DNA of 64,000 bases from Mucilaginibacter_A sp050954285 (GCA_050954285.1 JBPBPL010000009.1:124001-188000); one strand, 5' to 3'. Shown: positions 52,874 through 62,152, counted from the first letter of the stretch. The notes: a model not told the origin generated them from the letters alone. Numbers and translations are program-made.

Positions 52874-54670
52874 TTAGTATTTTCCAGATTTATCTGCATT
52901 ATTTTGGATGATCCGATAGTGCGGAGACAAAAGTTCTAATCCAGCTTTATTAAATTTATCCTGTATATTTTCGTACAACCTGGAATAAATTAAATCCTGC
53001 TGGCCAGCTTCTTTGGTGTAAGCATTAATCTGGTAACTCACATAATAATCATCTAAACCTGTTTGTAAAACATAAGGCACAGGATTTGGCTGGATAAACT
53101 CGGTAGCAAGCGCAGCATCAACCAGCAACTGATGTACCTGACGCCAGGGCGTATCGTAACCCATCGTGATTTTGGTGTTGAGTACCAATCCGTCTTGTGC
53201 ACTTTCGCTGCTGTAATTGATGGTGTGGCTGCTCAACACTGCAGAATTTGGGATTGAAATAATTTCATTTTTGATGGTTTTGATGCGGATAACCAGCAAA
53301 GTTTCTTCCATAATATCTCCGATTACATCATTAATCCGAACCCGATCACCAACTTTGAAAGAGCGCATATAAGTTAGTACCAGTCCGGAAACCAGATTTC
53401 CTAACGGGCCTGCCGAACCAAAAGTGAACAGCACACCCAGAAAAACAGAAACACCTTTAAAAGCAAGTGAATCCGAACCGGGCAGATAAGGAAAAATAAC
53501 GATGATCATAAAAGCCAGTATCAACACACGGATGATCTGGTAGGTTGGTGCTGCCCAATCCGGATAAAAACCATTGATTTTAAGATCGCCTTTTTCGATC
53601 TCTTCTTTCAGATATTTTATTCCTTTCAGAAAATACCTGAATACCGTTACGATTACGATAATGGCAAACAGATTGGGCAGATAGTGCCAGAAAGCCAATA
53701 CGATCTTTTTTGCAGGATTTAAAAAATAGCCAAGCAGCGTATTGGCAATCCCTTTCGTCCACGGAAAAATGCCGAATAAAAGCGGTAGTGCCAGATAAAC
53801 CAACAGACTGATAAGCAGCCACCGAAAAACATTCGATAAAAACAGTAGTACATCAATCTGCATACCGGCATTAAACAGTTCATAATCTTTAATGATAATG
53901 CCTTTAATCCTTTTGCCACGTTGCTGCTTGATCAGCAATCTCATCTTTTTATAAAACCTATTAACAGAGTAGATGAAAAATGTAAGCAACAAAACCACAA
54001 GTACCGCTAAAGCAGCTTCTTTCAGTATCGTTATCCAGCTGGTTGCCATCTGGTTATTGATGATGGCAGCTGCAATACGGTTACGATAATCAATGGCGAG
54101 GCGTTGTTTTGAGGTTTTCATCCACAACGCATCCGTTGTGTCTGTCGCAAAAATCAACTCGCCGTTGTATAAAATCTGCGGTGCGAGGGCTTTAAGGTTT
54201 ATTTTGAGCGAATCATTTTCAAAAGTAGTTTTGGTTATTTTTTTGATCTTATCAATGAGTGTTTTAGCGCGTTCCTGCGGAGAAAATCCACCCGACGGAC
54301 TATAAATGGCAAACAATATCTTGTCAAATGGCATCACCGGGTAACCACTGGTTAGCCTTTTTAAAGAATCTACCAGATGCAGCTGATGCTTGCCACGCAC
54401 AGAATCTGCCTGCCGGATAGTTTGCAGCTGGCGGATAAGCTGGTATATTTTTGCACTGTCTTTTGGTGCAATTTCCTGCAATTGTAGTAGCGTCGCCTTT
54501 TTGAGTGAATCACTCTGGCGCGGGTGGACGGACTCCTCCAGCAAAACCGATTGCTTAATCAGACGTGTATTTTTTAACGAATCCTGGTGTTTTGCATCTG
54601 CTTGATTTTGGGCTGATAAAAGCTTGCTGCATAAAATGCAAATCAACAAAATAAAATATTTTTTATGCAT
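52874..54670 (-). CDS. Mechanosensitive ion channel (MscS family)
   Basis: 598 residues with a signal peptide (ILLICILCSKLLSAQ) and a long periplasmic helical region to about 200. About five membrane helices follow, then LGNLVSGLVLTYMRSFKVGD, the pore-lining TM3 and start of the beta domain, and ISIPNSAVLSSHTINYS, which is conserved in all MscS channels. It opens on membrane tension under osmotic downshift. It overlaps nothing and is followed by the GT2 gene on the opposite strand. Confidence 0.93.
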   Translation of the reverse strand: MHKKYFILLICILCSKLLSAQNQADAKHQDSLKNTRLIKQSVLLEESVHPRQSDSLKKATLLQLQEIAPKDSAKIYQLIRQLQTIRQADSVRGKHQLHLVDSLKRLTSGYPVMPFDKILFAIYSPSGGFSPQERAKTLIDKIKKITKTTFENDSLKINLKALAPQILYNGELIFATDTTDALWMKTSKQRLAIDYRNRIAAAIINNQMATSWITILKEAALAVLVVLLLTFFIYSVNRFYKKMRLLIKQQRGKRIKGIIIKDYELFNAGMQIDVLLFLSNVFRWLLISLLVYLALPLLFGIFPWTKGIANTLLGYFLNPAKKIVLAFWHYLPNLFAIIVIVTVFRYFLKGIKYLKEEIEKGDLKINGFYPDWAAPTYQIIRVLILAFMIIVIFPYLPGSDSLAFKGVSVFLGVLFTFGSAGPLGNLVSGLVLTYMRSFKVGDRVRINDVIGDIMEETLLVIRIKTIKNEIISIPNSAVLSSHTINYSSESAQDGLVLNTKITMGYDTPWRQVHQLLVDAALATEFIQPNPVPYVLQTGLDDYYVSYQINAYTKEAGQQDLIYSRLYENIQDKFNKAGLELLSPHYRIIQNNADKSGKY

Positions 54671-54711
54671 CAGTTATTTCTGTTAAAATTTTATCAGTCA
54701 GCAGGTTATGA

Positions 54712-56058
54712 TCAAATTTTTTCAAATAGATCAAGTCTGAAATTTTCTTCCCGCTGAGCATATAAATGTTGAAGATGCTGTTTTTGCCGGCATAAATTCA
54801 TGAAGTAGTTATGCACCTCATCTCCGGTTTGCGGGTAATCCGGCACGAATGGTGTCCAGTGCACCAGCAGCAATTGGCCACCTGTTTGTAAATGGCTGAT
54901 CATTAAACGGGCAAGTTTTTCTAAATCGTCTTTGCTGAGATAATAACCTACTTCAGACAATAAGATTAGATCGAAACTTGCTTCCGGAAACTCTTGCGGA
55001 ACAATCATCTTCTGAACTTTTACCTGCGGGAAATCTTTCAACCGTTCGGTAGCTTTGGCCAAAGCCAGATCGGCCACATCTACCGATAATAATTTTTTGC
55101 TGCGTGGTGCCAGTTTTTTACTGAGCACACCAATAGAACAACCAATTTCAAAAACGTGCTCGTAAACCGGGCGCGTTAATGCGGCTAGTGTCGCTTCGTA
55201 TTTCTGGTGTTCATAAGGGCTGTTTTCAAAATCCCAGGGATCATCATTGCGGTTATACACATCATCAAAATATTTAGTGGAAAGAGAAGGTTTTTCTGAC
55301 ATAGCAAAATCTTTGTGTTCAATAAAAAGTTCATCAGCATGATCAAAGTGAGCCAGAATTTCGGGAGATAAAATAAATCCTTCCGGGTCATCATCAATCA
55401 AACGGCTCACCTGGGAAATGTGTGCGGCAATAGCATTTTTTTTCAGGGTAAAAACCGATTCGATATCAATGTAAAACAAGTTATTAGACTGATTTACAAT
55501 CAGATCATTCACTTCTCCTAATTCCCAGATCCAGATTAAATATTGCAGTATGCGTGGTTTTTTTTCCAGATTTGCGATTACTGAATTTATGATTTGCCAG
55601 GCTGCGCGATGATCAGGATGAGGGTCTTTTTCCCAGGTAACCAATATCGTATTTGGTTGCAGCAGTTGGAATATTTGTCGCATTCGGCTTGCAGCTTCCT
55701 CAAAACCAGGTTCGCCGGGATTTGGAACAGACCTGTCTTTTAACCGCATAAAAGAAGCATGGGCTGCATCAACATTCAAAATTTTCAGGGCATTACGTGC
55801 TTCCGATTCACGCAATTGGCGAAGCTTTTCTGCTGGATATTTCCTGGAATTAGGATGTGATAAAGTTCCGTCACTTACAAAAACGACGTGAACCGGTAAG
55901 CCTGCCTGCCGGAGCAAAGCAATCGTACCGCCGCAGCCCAGCGATTCATCATCCGGGTGAGGCGCAATCACTACCGTTGTGCCAAATTGAAGTAAATTTT
56001 TTGTGGGAATTTCTACTGCTTGCTGCTGCCAGTTCCGGCGTTCAGTTCCAGATATCAT
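54712..56058 (-). CDS. Bifunctional PIG-L deacetylase / class I SAM methyltransferase
   Basis: 448 residues. The N-terminal half is a PIG-L (LmbE-like) zinc deacetylase: VVIAPHPDDESLGCGG at about 30-45 (AHPDDE-type metal site) and EKDPHPDHRAAW with further His ligands. From about 280 the second half is a NodS-type methyltransferase: YEHVFEIGCSIGVLSKKLA is motif I and DLILLSEVGYYL motif IV. PIG-L enzymes remove acetyl from GlcNAc-linked compounds. It overlaps the upstream dehydrogenase gene by 17 bases. Repeat-like copies lie at 54775 and 55742. Confidence 0.92.
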   Translation of the reverse strand: MISGTERRNWQQQAVEIPTKNLLQFGTTVVIAPHPDDESLGCGGTIALLRQAGLPVHVVFVSDGTLSHPNSRKYPAEKLRQLRESEARNALKILNVDAAHASFMRLKDRSVPNPGEPGFEEAASRMRQIFQLLQPNTILVTWEKDPHPDHRAAWQIINSVIANLEKKPRILQYLIWIWELGEVNDLIVNQSNNLFYIDIESVFTLKKNAIAAHISQVSRLIDDDPEGFILSPEILAHFDHADELFIEHKDFAMSEKPSLSTKYFDDVYNRNDDPWDFENSPYEHQKYEATLAALTRPVYEHVFEIGCSIGVLSKKLAPRSKKLLSVDVADLALAKATERLKDFPQVKVQKMIVPQEFPEASFDLILLSEVGYYLSKDDLEKLARLMISHLQTGGQLLLVHWTPFVPDYPQTGDEVHNYFMNLCRQKQHLQHLYAQREENFRLDLFEKI

Positions 56059-57145
56059 CGGTTTTGTCCTGATTTAAAACATAAGCACCAATGCTGGTAA
56101 TCGTGGCATCTGGTGCCGGTTGCCGCAGATAGAAGGTGAGATCGCGGTGAATCCGCTCCAAATTGTTTGGCCGCATCAATCCGCGAGCGCCAACCGATTG
56201 CTCGGACAGGTGGATCACGCGTGTACAAATCTCGGCAATCACCGTTCGTACCATTCCCGCATATGCTATAATTTTTTCTGTCGAAGCTGGTTCTTTCATC
56301 CACGCGTCAGTATTGTTTCCGGCTTGGTTCAGCCATATATTTCCTGTTTCGATCAGGTATGCCATTTCTGCCATTCTTGCCCGCTGAAATGGATCTTCAG
56401 TTCGGCCCAACATGCGTAAAAAACTTTGTGTCTCACTAAAAATTGATTCGGCTCCACCTAATTGTACGGCGGCAAAACGGATGGCACCGCCGCTAAAGTG
56501 TGGTTGCTGGTAATACTCGTTCGGGTTGCCCAGCAGGTCTTTTTCCTGGATTTCTACTCCTGTAAAATCCATTTTAAAACTTGCTGAGGCACGCATTCCA
56601 AGTGGTTTCCAAAAGCTGGAATCCGCCGCAATCGGTTTTACTTTTTCTGTTGGGATGATGCACATTTGCCACCCGCTTTTGTCAGCAGAAATCAATTCGC
56701 CGGTGATGAGTGGCCGGTTGATCCAACCAGAGCCGGAACAGAAAGTTTTGCTGCCTTCCAACCGATAAAAACCATCTCCCAGATCATGAATTTTGATGCC
56801 GTTTTCTGCTTGTGTGTTCCAAACGCCAAACAGTTTTTTTTCTTCTTTTACTTCTTTAAACCAATGTTTTTTTTGCATTTCATTTCCGTATAAATAAATG
56901 ATATGCAGGGCGTTAACGTGTCCTTCATATATCCGGCCAACCGCTAAATTGGCACTTCCGGCTCTTTTTAGCAACTGCAACAACGATGCTGTTTTTATGA
57001 GGGTAAAATCCAGATCGGCACCGGCAGTCATCAAATCCAATAACCCCGCATCGGCCATCCATTTAAATTCTTGCTGCGGAAAACAGCCTTCCACATCTAT
57101 TTTTGCTGCATTTTCGGTAATTTTCTGGTGTAGTTGATCTGTCAA
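56042..57145 (-). CDS. Acyl-CoA dehydrogenase-family flavoprotein
   Basis: 367 residues. The N-terminal helices are short, LFGVWNTQAENGIKIHDLGDG and KTFCSGSGWINRPLITGE form the middle beta domain, and the C-terminal helical domain contains SVGARGLMRPNNLERIHRDL, the usual FAD-binding end. The standard catalytic Glu is not evident at its usual place, so it may act as an oxidase or on a carrier-bound substrate. It is cotranscribed with the PIG-L/methyltransferase gene. A repeat copy (56986, encoding LIKTA) lies inside. Confidence 0.85.
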   Translation of the reverse strand: MTDQLHQKITENAAKIDVEGCFPQQEFKWMADAGLLDLMTAGADLDFTLIKTASLLQLLKRAGSANLAVGRIYEGHVNALHIIYLYGNEMQKKHWFKEVKEEKKLFGVWNTQAENGIKIHDLGDGFYRLEGSKTFCSGSGWINRPLITGELISADKSGWQMCIIPTEKVKPIAADSSFWKPLGMRASASFKMDFTGVEIQEKDLLGNPNEYYQQPHFSGGAIRFAAVQLGGAESIFSETQSFLRMLGRTEDPFQRARMAEMAYLIETGNIWLNQAGNNTDAWMKEPASTEKIIAYAGMVRTVIAEICTRVIHLSEQSVGARGLMRPNNLERIHRDLTFYLRQPAPDATITSIGAYVLNQDKTDDIWN

Positions 57146-57224
57146 GATAAAAAAGTTTTATGTGCTTGGATAATGCCGAATATACACAACCCTGCTCAAT
57201 TTATTTCCAAAATCCATTCGTTTT

Positions 57225-57608
57225 TCAGCTAAAACGTTTGCCGGAAACCGGAGCAATGGGCTTGTTCATCTGCCAGAAAAAGAAAAAACCGCCTGCTATG
57301 TAAAGCAAAACATCTGTCCAGTCGCCGGTAAAAAATTCCGGGTGATATTTGGGCAGCAGCCATTCAAAAACCAGCGAAAGATACAGCACGATAAAAATGA
57401 TATGACCGGGCTTTAAAACATACATACTTCTTTTAACGATGAAAATTCGCTGAAACCATAAACCCAAATTCGCAATTACAGGCACGGCCAGAAAATCTGC
57501 CAGATGTCCGTTCAAATACAAAATTGGATGATGTGTAATGCGGGCAATATATAAAACGGTCCAAGCAGCACAGAAAATGATAAACCAGGGATTGAATAAA
57601 GTTTTCAT
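57225..57608 (-). CDS. Small integral membrane protein
   Basis: 127 residues from the ATG at 57608, which follows the preceding gene's stop codon by one base. Four hydrophobic segments are seen (FIIFCAAWTVLYIARI, FLAVPVIANLGLWFQ, IIFIVLYLSLVFEWLL, VLLYIAGGFFFFWQM). EWLLPKYHPEFFTGDWTDVLLY resembles the D-x-x-D/N region of VanZ-like proteins, but I do not claim that family. A repeat-like copy (57422-57445, encoding VKRSM) lies inside. Confidence 0.7.
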   Translation of the reverse strand: MKTLFNPWFIIFCAAWTVLYIARITHHPILYLNGHLADFLAVPVIANLGLWFQRIFIVKRSMYVLKPGHIIFIVLYLSLVFEWLLPKYHPEFFTGDWTDVLLYIAGGFFFFWQMNKPIAPVSGKRFS

Positions 57609-57609
57609 A

Positions 57610-57924
57610 TCAAGCTGATACAATGCCGATTATCCATAATAATGTGCTGATAAAAATCACAAAACCAATCTGGAAATAAAAAAATATCTTCCGTACAGGC
57701 AGTAAAATTGTTTTTACTTTTACCACAAACGGGCTGTCGTCCGGACGGATAAACAAAAAATCTTCTTCCTTTTTAACTTCCTTTTTAATTTTGGTTTCTA
57801 CGGATTTAGTGAAATCTTCTACCTGCAAAAATCCGTTACAGTACAAACAGCGGTCGTCGATACGGCCTCGCCACAATGTCCACTCGTGGCAATGCGGACA
57901 TTTTATTTCCTGTTTAATACTCAA
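57610..57924 (-). CDS. Zinc-ribbon membrane protein
   Basis: 104 residues from a TTG at 57924; a longer frame from a TTG at 57981 would overlap the divergent MFS start. IKCPHCHEWTLWRGR and RCLYCNGFL form a four-cysteine zinc ribbon at the very N-terminus. A charged linker rich in Lys/Glu and two hydrophobic segments near the C-terminus (FFYFQIGFVIFISTLLWIIG) follow. Position and one-base spacing indicate an operon with the next membrane gene. Confidence 0.7.
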   Translation of the reverse strand: MSIKQEIKCPHCHEWTLWRGRIDDRCLYCNGFLQVEDFTKSVETKIKKEVKKEEDFLFIRPDDSPFVVKVKTILLPVRKIFFYFQIGFVIFISTLLWIIGIVSA

Positions 57925-57961
57925 TTTTTGTTGTGTTAAATAATACCTATTTTGCAGCAGT

Positions 57962-59299
57962 ATGGAGATCAAAAATAACAAAAAGACGATCAGGGCATGG
58001 GCGATGTTTGATTGGGCAAATTCTGCTTACAACTTAGTCATCACCTCTACCATTTTCCCTGCCTATTATACGGCTATTACTACAACGAAAGAACACGGCG
58101 ACAAAGTTTTTTTCTTCGGGAAAAGCTTCGTTAACACGGCACTTTCCAACTATGCGCTGGCAGTTGCGTATTTGGTGATTGCCATTTTAACACCCTTTTT
58201 AACTTCCATTGCTGACTATCGGGGCAACAAAAAAATCTATATGCAGTTTTTTACTTGGATTGGTGCGCTGGCTTGCTGCGGTTTATATTTTTTTAAGTTG
58301 AATACGCTGGAACTGGGCATTTTCTGCTTTGCTATTGCTGCCATCGGTTATTGCGGCGGACAAGTGTTTTACAATTCCTATCTGCCCGAAATTGCAACTA
58401 TCGACCAGCAGGACAATGTAAGTGCCAAAGGTTTTACGTATGGTTACATTGGCAGCGTGCTTTTGCAGATTATTTGTTTCATTTTCGTTTTATCACCCAA
58501 AACGTTTGGTATTACCGATGGCACTTTTCCGGCAAGGTTGAGTTTTTTGCTGGTTGGTTTATGGTGGATTGGTTTTGCCCAGATTCCATTTAAAGTATTG
58601 CCAAAAGGTAGTCCGAATTTTGATAAACTGAATCAGCAAAAAGTGCATAACGGATTTCAGGAATTGAAAAACGTTTGGCAAAAAGTGAAGAACATGCCTT
58701 TGCTAAAGCTTTTTTTACCGGCATTTTTTTTCTATTCCATGGGCGTGCAAACGATTATGCTGGTTGCGGCCAACTTTGGCGAAAAGGAACTGCATCTGGG
58801 CACCGCGTCTTTAATTTCCATCATCCTGATCATCCAATTGGTAGCGATTGGCGGCGCAATGCTGATGTCTAAATTATCAGAAAAATATGGTAACGTATTA
58901 GTGCTGATCGCTGTTGTTTTCCTGTGGATCGCCGTTTGTATTTTTGCTTATTTTATCACCACGGCCACCCAGTTTTATGGTTTAGCAGTGATTGTTGGTT
59001 TGGTAATGGGCGGCATTCAGTCGCTTTCCCGCTCTACGTATTCCAAATTTTTGCCCGAAAATATTCCGGATACAGCTTCGTTTTTTGCCTTTTACGATGT
59101 AACTGAAAAAGTAGCCATTGTAGCCGGTTTGTTTGGTTTTGGTTTTATTGAAGAACTGACCGGCAACATGCGTAATTCCATCCTTTTTCTGACCATTCTA
59201 TTTGTAGTTGGGTTGGTTTTATTGTTTTCTTTACGATCAGGCGAAAAAAATATCAGCAGAAATCCTGAATTTTACCCCCTTGAAAATCCGGAGCACTAA
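57962..59299 (+). CDS. MFS transporter of the UMF1/Atg22 type
   Basis: 445 residues, about twelve helices. RAWAMFDWANSAYNLVITSTIFPAYY is the signature N-terminus of Atg22/UMF1-type transporters, and LVMGGIQSLSRSTYSKFLPE the conserved second-half motif. The yeast relative exports amino acids from the vacuole; bacterial substrates are unknown. The next gene starts at the base after its stop codon. Confidence 0.9.
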   Translation: MEIKNNKKTIRAWAMFDWANSAYNLVITSTIFPAYYTAITTTKEHGDKVFFFGKSFVNTALSNYALAVAYLVIAILTPFLTSIADYRGNKKIYMQFFTWIGALACCGLYFFKLNTLELGIFCFAIAAIGYCGGQVFYNSYLPEIATIDQQDNVSAKGFTYGYIGSVLLQIICFIFVLSPKTFGITDGTFPARLSFLLVGLWWIGFAQIPFKVLPKGSPNFDKLNQQKVHNGFQELKNVWQKVKNMPLLKLFLPAFFFYSMGVQTIMLVAANFGEKELHLGTASLISIILIIQLVAIGGAMLMSKLSEKYGNVLVLIAVVFLWIAVCIFAYFITTATQFYGLAVIVGLVMGGIQSLSRSTYSKFLPENIPDTASFFAFYDVTEKVAIVAGLFGFGFIEELTGNMRNSILFLTILFVVGLVLLFSLRSGEKNISRNPEFYPLENPEH

Positions 59300-60028
59300 A
59301 TGAAAGTTGAATTATTTATCCCTTGTTTTATCGATCAGCTTTTCCCGGATACTGCTTTTAGCACCATAAAATTATTGGAAAAAGTAGGTTGCGAAGTCAT
59401 TTATAATCCAAACCAAACCTGCTGCGGGCAGCCTGCTTTCAACGCTGGTTTTTGGGACGATGCCAAAGCGATAGGCAATAAATTTCTAAATGATTTTTCT
59501 GATCAGCATTTTATCGTTTCACCGTCCGCTTCCTGCACCGGCATGGTCAAAAACTATTACAGCGATCTGTTTACCAACACCGCCGTGCACAATAAATGCC
59601 GATCTATCCAAAGCCATATTCACGAATTGTCTGATTTTTTGGTGAATGTGATGGAGCAGGATTATTTTGGTGCCGAGCTGGAAGGCAAAGCCGTTTATCA
59701 CGATAGTTGCGCTGCTTTGCGCGAATGTAAAATCAAAGCAGAACCCCGAAAATTATTAGAAAAAGTACATGGCCTGGAGCTGATGGAACTGCCTGATAGC
59801 GATACCTGTTGCGGTTTCGGCGGAACATTTGCCGTGAAATTTGAAGCGATTTCTACTGCCATGGCGCAGCAAAAAGTAGATCAGGCATTGGCTTTGGATG
59901 CTGATTATATTATTTCTACGGATGCTTCCTGCCTGCTGCATCTGCAAGGTTATATCGATAAGAATAATCTGCCGATAAAAACAGTACATCTGGCGGATGT
60001 TTTGGCTGGGGGCTGGGGAAATATCTGA
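59300..60028 (+). CDS. LutA/YkgE-like cysteine-rich (CCG) protein
   Basis: 242 residues with two CCG-type domains. The first has IPCFIDQLFP and NQTCCGQPAFNAG; the second has YHDSCAALRECKI and SDTCCGFGGTFAVKF. In lactate-oxidation systems LutA works with LutB and LutC, holding a [4Fe-4S] or related cluster. Here no LutB or LutC is next to it; it directly follows an MFS gene. A sister-form repeat (59971-59988, encoding IKTV) is inside the 3' part. Confidence 0.9.
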   Translation: MKVELFIPCFIDQLFPDTAFSTIKLLEKVGCEVIYNPNQTCCGQPAFNAGFWDDAKAIGNKFLNDFSDQHFIVSPSASCTGMVKNYYSDLFTNTAVHNKCRSIQSHIHELSDFLVNVMEQDYFGAELEGKAVYHDSCAALRECKIKAEPRKLLEKVHGLELMELPDSDTCCGFGGTFAVKFEAISTAMAQQKVDQALALDADYIISTDASCLLHLQGYIDKNNLPIKTVHLADVLAGGWGNI

Positions 60029-60033
60029 AGTTG

Positions 60034-60058
60034 AATTTAGGGTGATAAAAGAAGCATC
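60034..60058 (-). repeat. Copy of the dispersed repeat after the LutA-like gene
   Basis: Read from 60058 on the minus strand: ATGCTTCTTTTATCACCC then TAAATTC. It begins five bases after the stop codon. Confidence 0.85.
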
Positions 60059-60184
60059 ACAACCTCAAACATTACTCTTTAAAACCTTTTCTATTTCCAT
60101 TGTTTGCTTTTGGATACTATTAAATCTATATAAAAAAACTGTGTATTTATCCTACTTTTGCCCGAAATCACTTTGTAGGTGATG

Positions 60185-60209
60185 ATACTGTTTTTACCAC
60201 ATAAAAATC
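60185..60209 (+). repeat. Sister-form copy in the thrS leader
   Basis: ATACTGTTTTTACCAC then ATAAAAATC, ending 17 bases before the thrS ATG. It would be part of the thrS mRNA leader if the promoter lies near 60153 (TACTTTTG, a possible -7 element). Confidence 0.8.
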
Positions 60210-60225
60210 TAAATCATAGTTGTAG

Positions 60226-62151
60226 ATGATTAATTTAACACTTCCAGACGGCTCTGTCCGTGAGTACGACAAAGGCATTACTGCCATGCAGGTTGCCCGT
60301 TCCATTTCCGAAGGTTTGGCACGAAATGTTTTAGCTGCCGAAATTGACGGCAAAGTTTGGGATGCCAGCCGCCCGATTGAAGAAGATGCCAAAATCCGTT
60401 TATTAACATGGAACGATACCGAAGGAAAAGCTACTTTCTGGCATTCCTCGGCGCATTTAATGGCCGAAGCTTTGGAAGCTTTGTATCCAGGCGTAAAGCT
60501 TGGAATTGGCCCGGCCATTGAAACCGGTTTTTATTATGATGTAGATTTTGGCGATCAACCGTTTTCTTCGGATGACTTTAAAAAAATCGAAGATAAAATG
60601 TCGGAACTGGCCAAAACCAAGTCCGAATATATCCGCAAGCCAGTATCAAAAGCACAAGCCATTGAATACTTTACGGAGAAAGGCGATGAGTACAAGCTCG
60701 ATCTGATTAAAGATTTACCAGACGGTTCGATCACTTTTTATTCCCAGGGAAACTTTACGGATTTATGCCGAGGCCCGCACATTCCGAATACTTCTTTTAT
60801 CAAGGCAATTAAGTTGATGAGCGTTGCCGGTGCTTACTGGCGCGGCGATGAAAGTCGGAAACAACTGACCCGAATTTACGGCGTTACTTATCCAAAACAA
60901 AGTGAGTTAACCGATTATCTTCATTTTCTAGAAGAAGCTAAAAAACGCGATCACCGTAAATTAGGTAAAGAACTGGAGCTGTTTGCTTTTTCAGAAAAAG
61001 TAGGAATGGGTTTGCCTTTATGGTTGCCAAAAGGTACTGCACTGCGCGAGAAATTAGTAAGATTTTTGCAAAAAGCGCAGGAAGAAGCTGGTTACGAACA
61101 AGTAATTACGCCACATATCGGACATAAAAATCTGTATGTAACTTCCGGTCATTATGAGAAATACGGTGCTGATTCTTTTCAACCCATAAAAACACCACAG
61201 GAAGGAGAGGAGTTCTTCCTAAAACCGATGAATTGTCCGCACCATTGCGAAATCTATAAAGTTAAGCCGCGTTCTTACAAAGATTTGCCGGTCCGTTTTG
61301 CTGAATTTGGAACCGTTTATCGTTATGAGCAAAGCGGAGAACTGCATGGTTTAACCCGTGTTCGCGGTTTTACACAAGATGATGCGCATTTATTTTGTCG
61401 CCCAGATCAGGTAAAAGAAGAGTTTAAAAAAGTAATCGACTTGGTGCTTTATGTGTTTAAAGCCTTGGGATTCAATGATTATACGGCTCAGATTTCCTTG
61501 CGTGATCCGGAAAATAAAACCAAATATATCGGCACAGACGAAAACTGGCTGCTGGCAGAAGCGGCGATTATTGAAGCTGCCCATGAAAAAGGTTTGCCAA
61601 CGGTGATCGAGTTTGGTGAAGCTGCTTTTTATGGTCCGAAGCTGGATTTTATGGTCAAAGATGCTTTAGGCAGAAAATGGCAACTGGGAACAATTCAAGT
61701 TGATTACAATTTGCCGGAACGTTTTGAACTGGAATATACCGGAAGTGACAACTTAAAACACCGGCCGGTAATGATTCATCGCGCACCTTTTGGTTCGCTG
61801 GAAAGATTTGTGGCTGTTTTGATTGAGCATTGTGCAGGAAATTTCCCGTTGTGGTTAACGCCGGAACAATATACAATTTTACCTATATCGGAAAAATATG
61901 AAGATTATGCAAAAAAACTTTCCGATTCTTTAAAAAAGAACGATATTCGCGGTCTTATTGACTTAAGGGATGAGAAGATCGGAAGAAAAATCCGGGATGC
62001 CGAAGTCAAAAAGATTCCATACATGCTTATTGTGGGTGAAAAGGAAGCAGCAGAAAGCACTGTTTCTGTGCGCAAACATGGTGAAGGTGATTTAGGTAGT
62101 ATGAATTTAGAAGATTTTAAATTATTAATAGAAAAAGAAATAACAATATAA
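60226..62151 (+). CDS. thrS: Threonyl-tRNA synthetase
   Basis: 641 residues, normal length. The TGS domain (residues 1-60) is followed by the editing domain with HSSAHLMAEALEALYPGVK. The catalytic core has PMNCPHHCEIY with the zinc-binding Cys and motif 2 RYEQSGELHGLTRVRGFTQDD; motif 3 HRAPFGSLERFVAVLIEH is followed by the anticodon domain. It joins threonine to tRNA-Thr. It leads the conserved thrS-infC-rpmI-rplT cluster. Confidence 0.97.
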   Translation: MINLTLPDGSVREYDKGITAMQVARSISEGLARNVLAAEIDGKVWDASRPIEEDAKIRLLTWNDTEGKATFWHSSAHLMAEALEALYPGVKLGIGPAIETGFYYDVDFGDQPFSSDDFKKIEDKMSELAKTKSEYIRKPVSKAQAIEYFTEKGDEYKLDLIKDLPDGSITFYSQGNFTDLCRGPHIPNTSFIKAIKLMSVAGAYWRGDESRKQLTRIYGVTYPKQSELTDYLHFLEEAKKRDHRKLGKELELFAFSEKVGMGLPLWLPKGTALREKLVRFLQKAQEEAGYEQVITPHIGHKNLYVTSGHYEKYGADSFQPIKTPQEGEEFFLKPMNCPHHCEIYKVKPRSYKDLPVRFAEFGTVYRYEQSGELHGLTRVRGFTQDDAHLFCRPDQVKEEFKKVIDLVLYVFKALGFNDYTAQISLRDPENKTKYIGTDENWLLAEAAIIEAAHEKGLPTVIEFGEAAFYGPKLDFMVKDALGRKWQLGTIQVDYNLPERFELEYTGSDNLKHRPVMIHRAPFGSLERFVAVLIEHCAGNFPLWLTPEQYTILPISEKYEDYAKKLSDSLKKNDIRGLIDLRDEKIGRKIRDAEVKKIPYMLIVGEKEAAESTVSVRKHGEGDLGSMNLEDFKLLIEKEITI

Positions 62152-62152
62152 C

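Noticed and set aside
7914..60209. The recurring ATGCTTCTTTTATC units as a CRISPR array
   Set aside because: Copies are kilobases apart, in both orientations, with no regular spacers and no cas genes.
60029..60225. A T-box or other riboswitch in the thrS leader
   Set aside because: No T-box sequence or specifier loop is visible. The leader holds two repeat copies instead.
60785..60805. Repeat-like ACTTCTTTTATC inside thrS
   Set aside because: It lacks the TAAAWTT half and encodes an ordinary Thr-Ser-Phe-Ile; likely chance. Similar partial matches at 6552, 14150, 29364 and 44776 were also left out.
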